NCBI RefSeq assembly: GCF_937616625.2 | Contig: NC_065571.1 | Span: 55,475,651-55,539,650, forward strand | Length of the DNA: 64,000 nucleotides | From: Mercurialis annua | Taxonomy: Eukaryota; Streptophyta; Magnoliopsida; Malpighiales; Euphorbiaceae | Reading direction: 5' to 3' | Shown: positions 60,927 to 64,000 of the stretch, piece after piece | Position numbering within the stretch: position 1 is the first letter of the stretch | Layout: each line of letters opens with the position of its first letter | The notes under the pieces: generated by a model | Databases searched by the model: none | What the model was told of the DNA's origin: nothing | Seen by the model: the letters and a program-made list of their open reading frames with translations, nothing else | Position numbers and translations under genes: made by a program

Positions 60927-61307
60927 GGCTTAATTACTTAAAAACCACTCACCTTGAATTTTTTTTCGTTTATACCCTAACCTAGGAAAAAGTTCATCTA
61001 TACCCTGACGTATGTATTTATATTTCACCTCTATCCCGAGACACTAGATTAACCTCTTTTCATTAAGAAAAAAGTTTAAAATAGTTATTTATTTTTAACA
61101 TAAGCTAATTAGAGATTAATTAGAAATGAATTTTTTTCTAAATGAAGGACTATTTTGAACTTTTTTAAAAATGAAAAGAGGTTAATTTAGTGTCTCGGGG
61201 TAGACGTGAAACATAAACACATACGTCAGGGTATAAATGAATTTTTTTTAGGTCGTGGTATAAACGAAAAAAAAGTTTAAAGTGTGTGGTTTTTAAGTAA
61301 TTAAGCC
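60927..61307. mobile_element. Non-autonomous Mutator-like TIR element, 381 bp
   Basis: Terminal inverted repeat GGCTTAATTACTTAAAAACC on both ends, long arms (catacgtcagggtata against its complement), and an exact 9-bp duplication attattttg at 60918-60926 and 61308-61316. Close in style to element A at 14183-14664. Confidence 0.85.
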
Positions 61308-61316
61308 ATTATTTTG

Positions 61317-62883
61317 TGATTAGAGAATCAATTATTGTTGGTTTAATAATTATGGCCAACTAATTATCCATACAGGTATGTCCATATTAGACAAACTTAG
61401 GTCCATTGTTATATTTGAAGATCATAATCAAATCCAATTTATTGCATTTGATCGTATTTCTTTCTATTTTAGCTTTATCTGCCATCTAAATTTCTAATCA
61501 TTACAATTTTATCTGACATGAATATGAAATTCCAAAGCAGCGGAAATCTGATTTTTTTTTTAAGTAAATAAAACTATAGAATGCAAATGAATCAGCAACA
61601 CATCAGGACAACAATATTAGGTAAAAGGAAAAAAATTTAACTGTGTTAAGTCAATAATACTAAAACTAATGCAATTTAATATCACTATATTTAAATTGTT
61701 TATATATAAATATGGCTGTTACTCTAAGCAAAAGGCAGACCAGCTGGATACCAGCGGGTAACCACACTTGAAGATTTTGACATCTTTCCTAAAATTAAAA
61801 ATAAAATTTAAAAAATTACCCACTTGAAAGAAATATAGACATATTCAACAATAAAATAGTATTGATATAATTTTACTTTTATTTGTTTAATTTGTACTAT
61901 ATACTATAATGTTCAATGGATTCATAATGGTCAGCGATGCCTCGTTCAAACATTCTGAAGTTATATTTTTTTTTTTATGAAATCTGAAGTTATATATATA
62001 TATATATATATAATGCATGAGAGTTATTTAAATTTAATCTAATATAATAATATCCATGCAGTTACTAACATGGACCTACGCGCATTGTTATTAAATTTCT
62101 TATTTTAGCTATTTTCTTTTTATTGATTAATTGATTGCACATTGACCTTATAAAAATTACTCAGTTTGGGAAATAAATTGAGTATTTTTTAATACAAAAT
62201 TCTGTTCCAAAAATAGAATATTAGTGCTAATATTCTATATAAAATTGTAGACGGCAAATAATTCTAGAAAAGAATAATAGCAGAGGTTTGTTCAAATGTG
62301 GAAGGCAGCAGGCTTTGTTTTGTTTTGAATCAAATGGTTGGCATTTGACTTGACATTGTCAAACCATACTGGTTAGTAGTGTAAAAAAAACCGATTTCGA
62401 TTCAAACCGATAGTTCCGTTCAATTTGATACTATAAAAGAAAATTATTTTCTGATTTAGTCTGATTTTAGATTAAAGTAAAGTTAATTGAAATGTCGAAT
62501 TTAAAATTTAACCGAAACCGATTAGTTTAATATAATTAGAAAATTAATTCTTTATAATTTAAAGTCGATTTAATTTTTTTTTAAATTATCACAATGCACT
62601 CCCCTAATATTGCCTATCTCCTACATGCTATTAATTAATGTGATGTCGATGGCCTATTGGCTAAGTCTTTGAAAGCATGTTACATTTATTCGCAGGCCTA
62701 TATATTATCAAATAATGCCATTTCCTACATATAGAACAGATATCCTTTCTGAAACAGCCCAGACAATTAGACTAACCACCAGAAAATTTAAGCTGTAAAA
62801 ACTTTCCACAAAAAATCATTTGATGAAGAAATGTTTTCTTAATGGTCTAAATGAGTAATGACAGCACATCATACACCAATTTA
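61317..62883. other. AT-rich spacer with (TA)n
   Basis: A (TA)n microsatellite lies at about 61991-62012. A degenerate patch with aaccgat/atcggtt phrases at about 62380-62570 may be an old MITE. No gene seen. Confidence 0.4.
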
Positions 62884-63412
62884 TAGACATGGCCGGTTGA
62901 ACCGTAAACCGATCAAATTCTGAACTGGATTCAAACTGGTTAGAATCGGGATGATGACTGTTTCGAGCCAGTTCAATATTTTTAAAATTAAAACCGCCGG
63001 TTACAGTTGTGAACCGGAATTTTTTGAATTTAAAAGTATCTACTTATAGATGTATATTATATACACTTAATTGTTGATATATTTTTCTATATTTATTTAT
63101 AACATATTCCATTATAAATATATAAGATATTATTTAATTATCTCTAGTATATTCTAGTACTATATATGTCATTGTAAATTAAATAAAATTTTGTTGCTTT
63201 AATCATTAAGTATAATTAATCACCTATGTGAACTTTTTGTAACTTTTAATCTCATATACTTTAAATTTTATTTTTTTCAAAATAGTTTTGTAGTTCTTTT
63301 TACCGGTGGGAACCGTACCCGCCCAATAGGCATGTCAAAGCCGATTTCAGTGTTTCTTCAATCGTGAACACGCGGTTCCAAATTGAAACCGCCGGTTTGT
63401 GAACCATGCCTA
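62884..63412. mobile_element. hAT-like MITE, ~529 bp
   Basis: Short inverted ends TAGACATGG (left) and TAGGCATGG (reverse complement of right). The subterminal regions are rich in AACCGCCGGTT-type phrases, while the middle is AT-rich. The flanking 8-mers (ccaattta, cctgtact) do not match, so the insertion is old or the ends are slightly misplaced. Confidence 0.5.
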
Positions 63413-63730
63413 CCTGTACTAATTTGATTGGTTCCAGCATAATAAATTTCCTTTTACTCTGAAAAAGGAAGATTGGGAAAGAATTGTGGGGCTGAAAATA
63501 TATAGTTATCTAGAAAGGGGGGCTAATAAAATAGATTTGATAATTAGAGGGGCCCAATTGACAGGTGAGATGGAGCAGAGACTAAAGAGAAGGAAGCACA
63601 TGGGGTTGATATTTTTATATTCAAAGTCTCATAATTAGTGGCATGACATTCGCTTAATTCCCTCACTAAATAAACCAAATATTTATTCTAAAAAATAAAC
63701 AAAAAAAAAGCAAATATTCACTGTCTCGTT

Positions 63731-64000
63731 TAGGGGTGTGCATTCGGTTAAACCGAACCGACCGAACCGAAATTTTTGGTTTTTTAAGAAACCGAACCGA
63801 ACCGAAATTCTGAAAAAATTTAATTTTTCAAACCGAACCGAACCGAACCTGTCGGTTCGGTCGGTTATTTCGGTTCGGTTCGGTTTTTCGGTTCGGTTTA
63901 CGTGTAAAAGTGACTGAAATTTTTTTACTTTAAAAACCGAACCGAACCGACCAACCGAAAATATTCTACTTTTTCAAACCGAACCGAACCGAATTTGTCG
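63731..64000. repeat. AACCG-rich TIR element running off the window (hAT-like)
   Basis: Starts TAGGGGTGTGCATTCGGTTA, a common hAT-MITE terminus in plants. It continues with many tandem AACCG/CGGTT units that form several inverted blocks (63755-63995). The right end lies outside the window. Confidence 0.55.

Overview
The window is nuclear DNA of a flowering plant, most likely a eudicot. It is AT-rich and its genes are split by GT-AG introns. They encode plant-specific products: a LIKE-COV membrane protein, a plastidic signal peptidase, a P-type PPR protein, a PERK receptor kinase and an LEA-2 protein. The space between them is full of plant transposons. I cannot name the species.

Layout. 1-690: last exon of a DUF4378 protein (+). 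931-4912: two Mutator-like TIR elements and two tRNA-derived SINEs. 5240-8943: LIKE COV (+, 7 exons). 9618-10640: telo-box/site II/TATA promoter followed by a candidate snoRNA locus. 11251-14707: LINE debris, a CACTA remnant and three nested TIR elements. 15009-16213: LEA-2/NHL-type protein (+, 3 exons). 16630-18258: plastidic type I signal peptidase (-, 5 exons). 18906-21086: PPR protein (-, 3 exons). 22591-35775: repeat block of two head-to-tail Helitron-like units. The first unit holds an 8-kb non-coding LTR element, which itself holds an RT-less copia element; the same unit also holds a Mutator-like element. 36042-40496: LINE remnant, Stowaway MITE, inverted-repeat element and pogo-like element. 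40691-43630: Mpv17/PMP22 family protein (+, 3 exons). 44492-48077: plastid tRNA(Ile)-lysidine synthetase, RSY3-type (-, 11 exons). 49111-53818: site-1 protease S1P (+, 10 exons), divergent from the synthetase gene. 54372-55441: three MITEs. 55997-59317: PERK kinase (-, 8 exons). 59318-64000: no gene seen, only MITEs and a SINE.

The genes do not form a pathway. Two act in plastids (signal peptidase, tRNA-Ile lysidine synthetase) and the PPR protein is probably organellar. S1P acts in the Golgi in ER-stress and salt signalling. PERK and the LEA-2 protein belong to the plasma membrane or endomembranes. Exon limits were set by hand from GT/AG sites, reading frame and family conservation; every multi-exon model below keeps frame to a single stop. 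The most unusual content is the transposon stratigraphy (many exact target-site duplications read directly), the candidate snoRNA locus, and UPRE-like motifs upstream of S1P.
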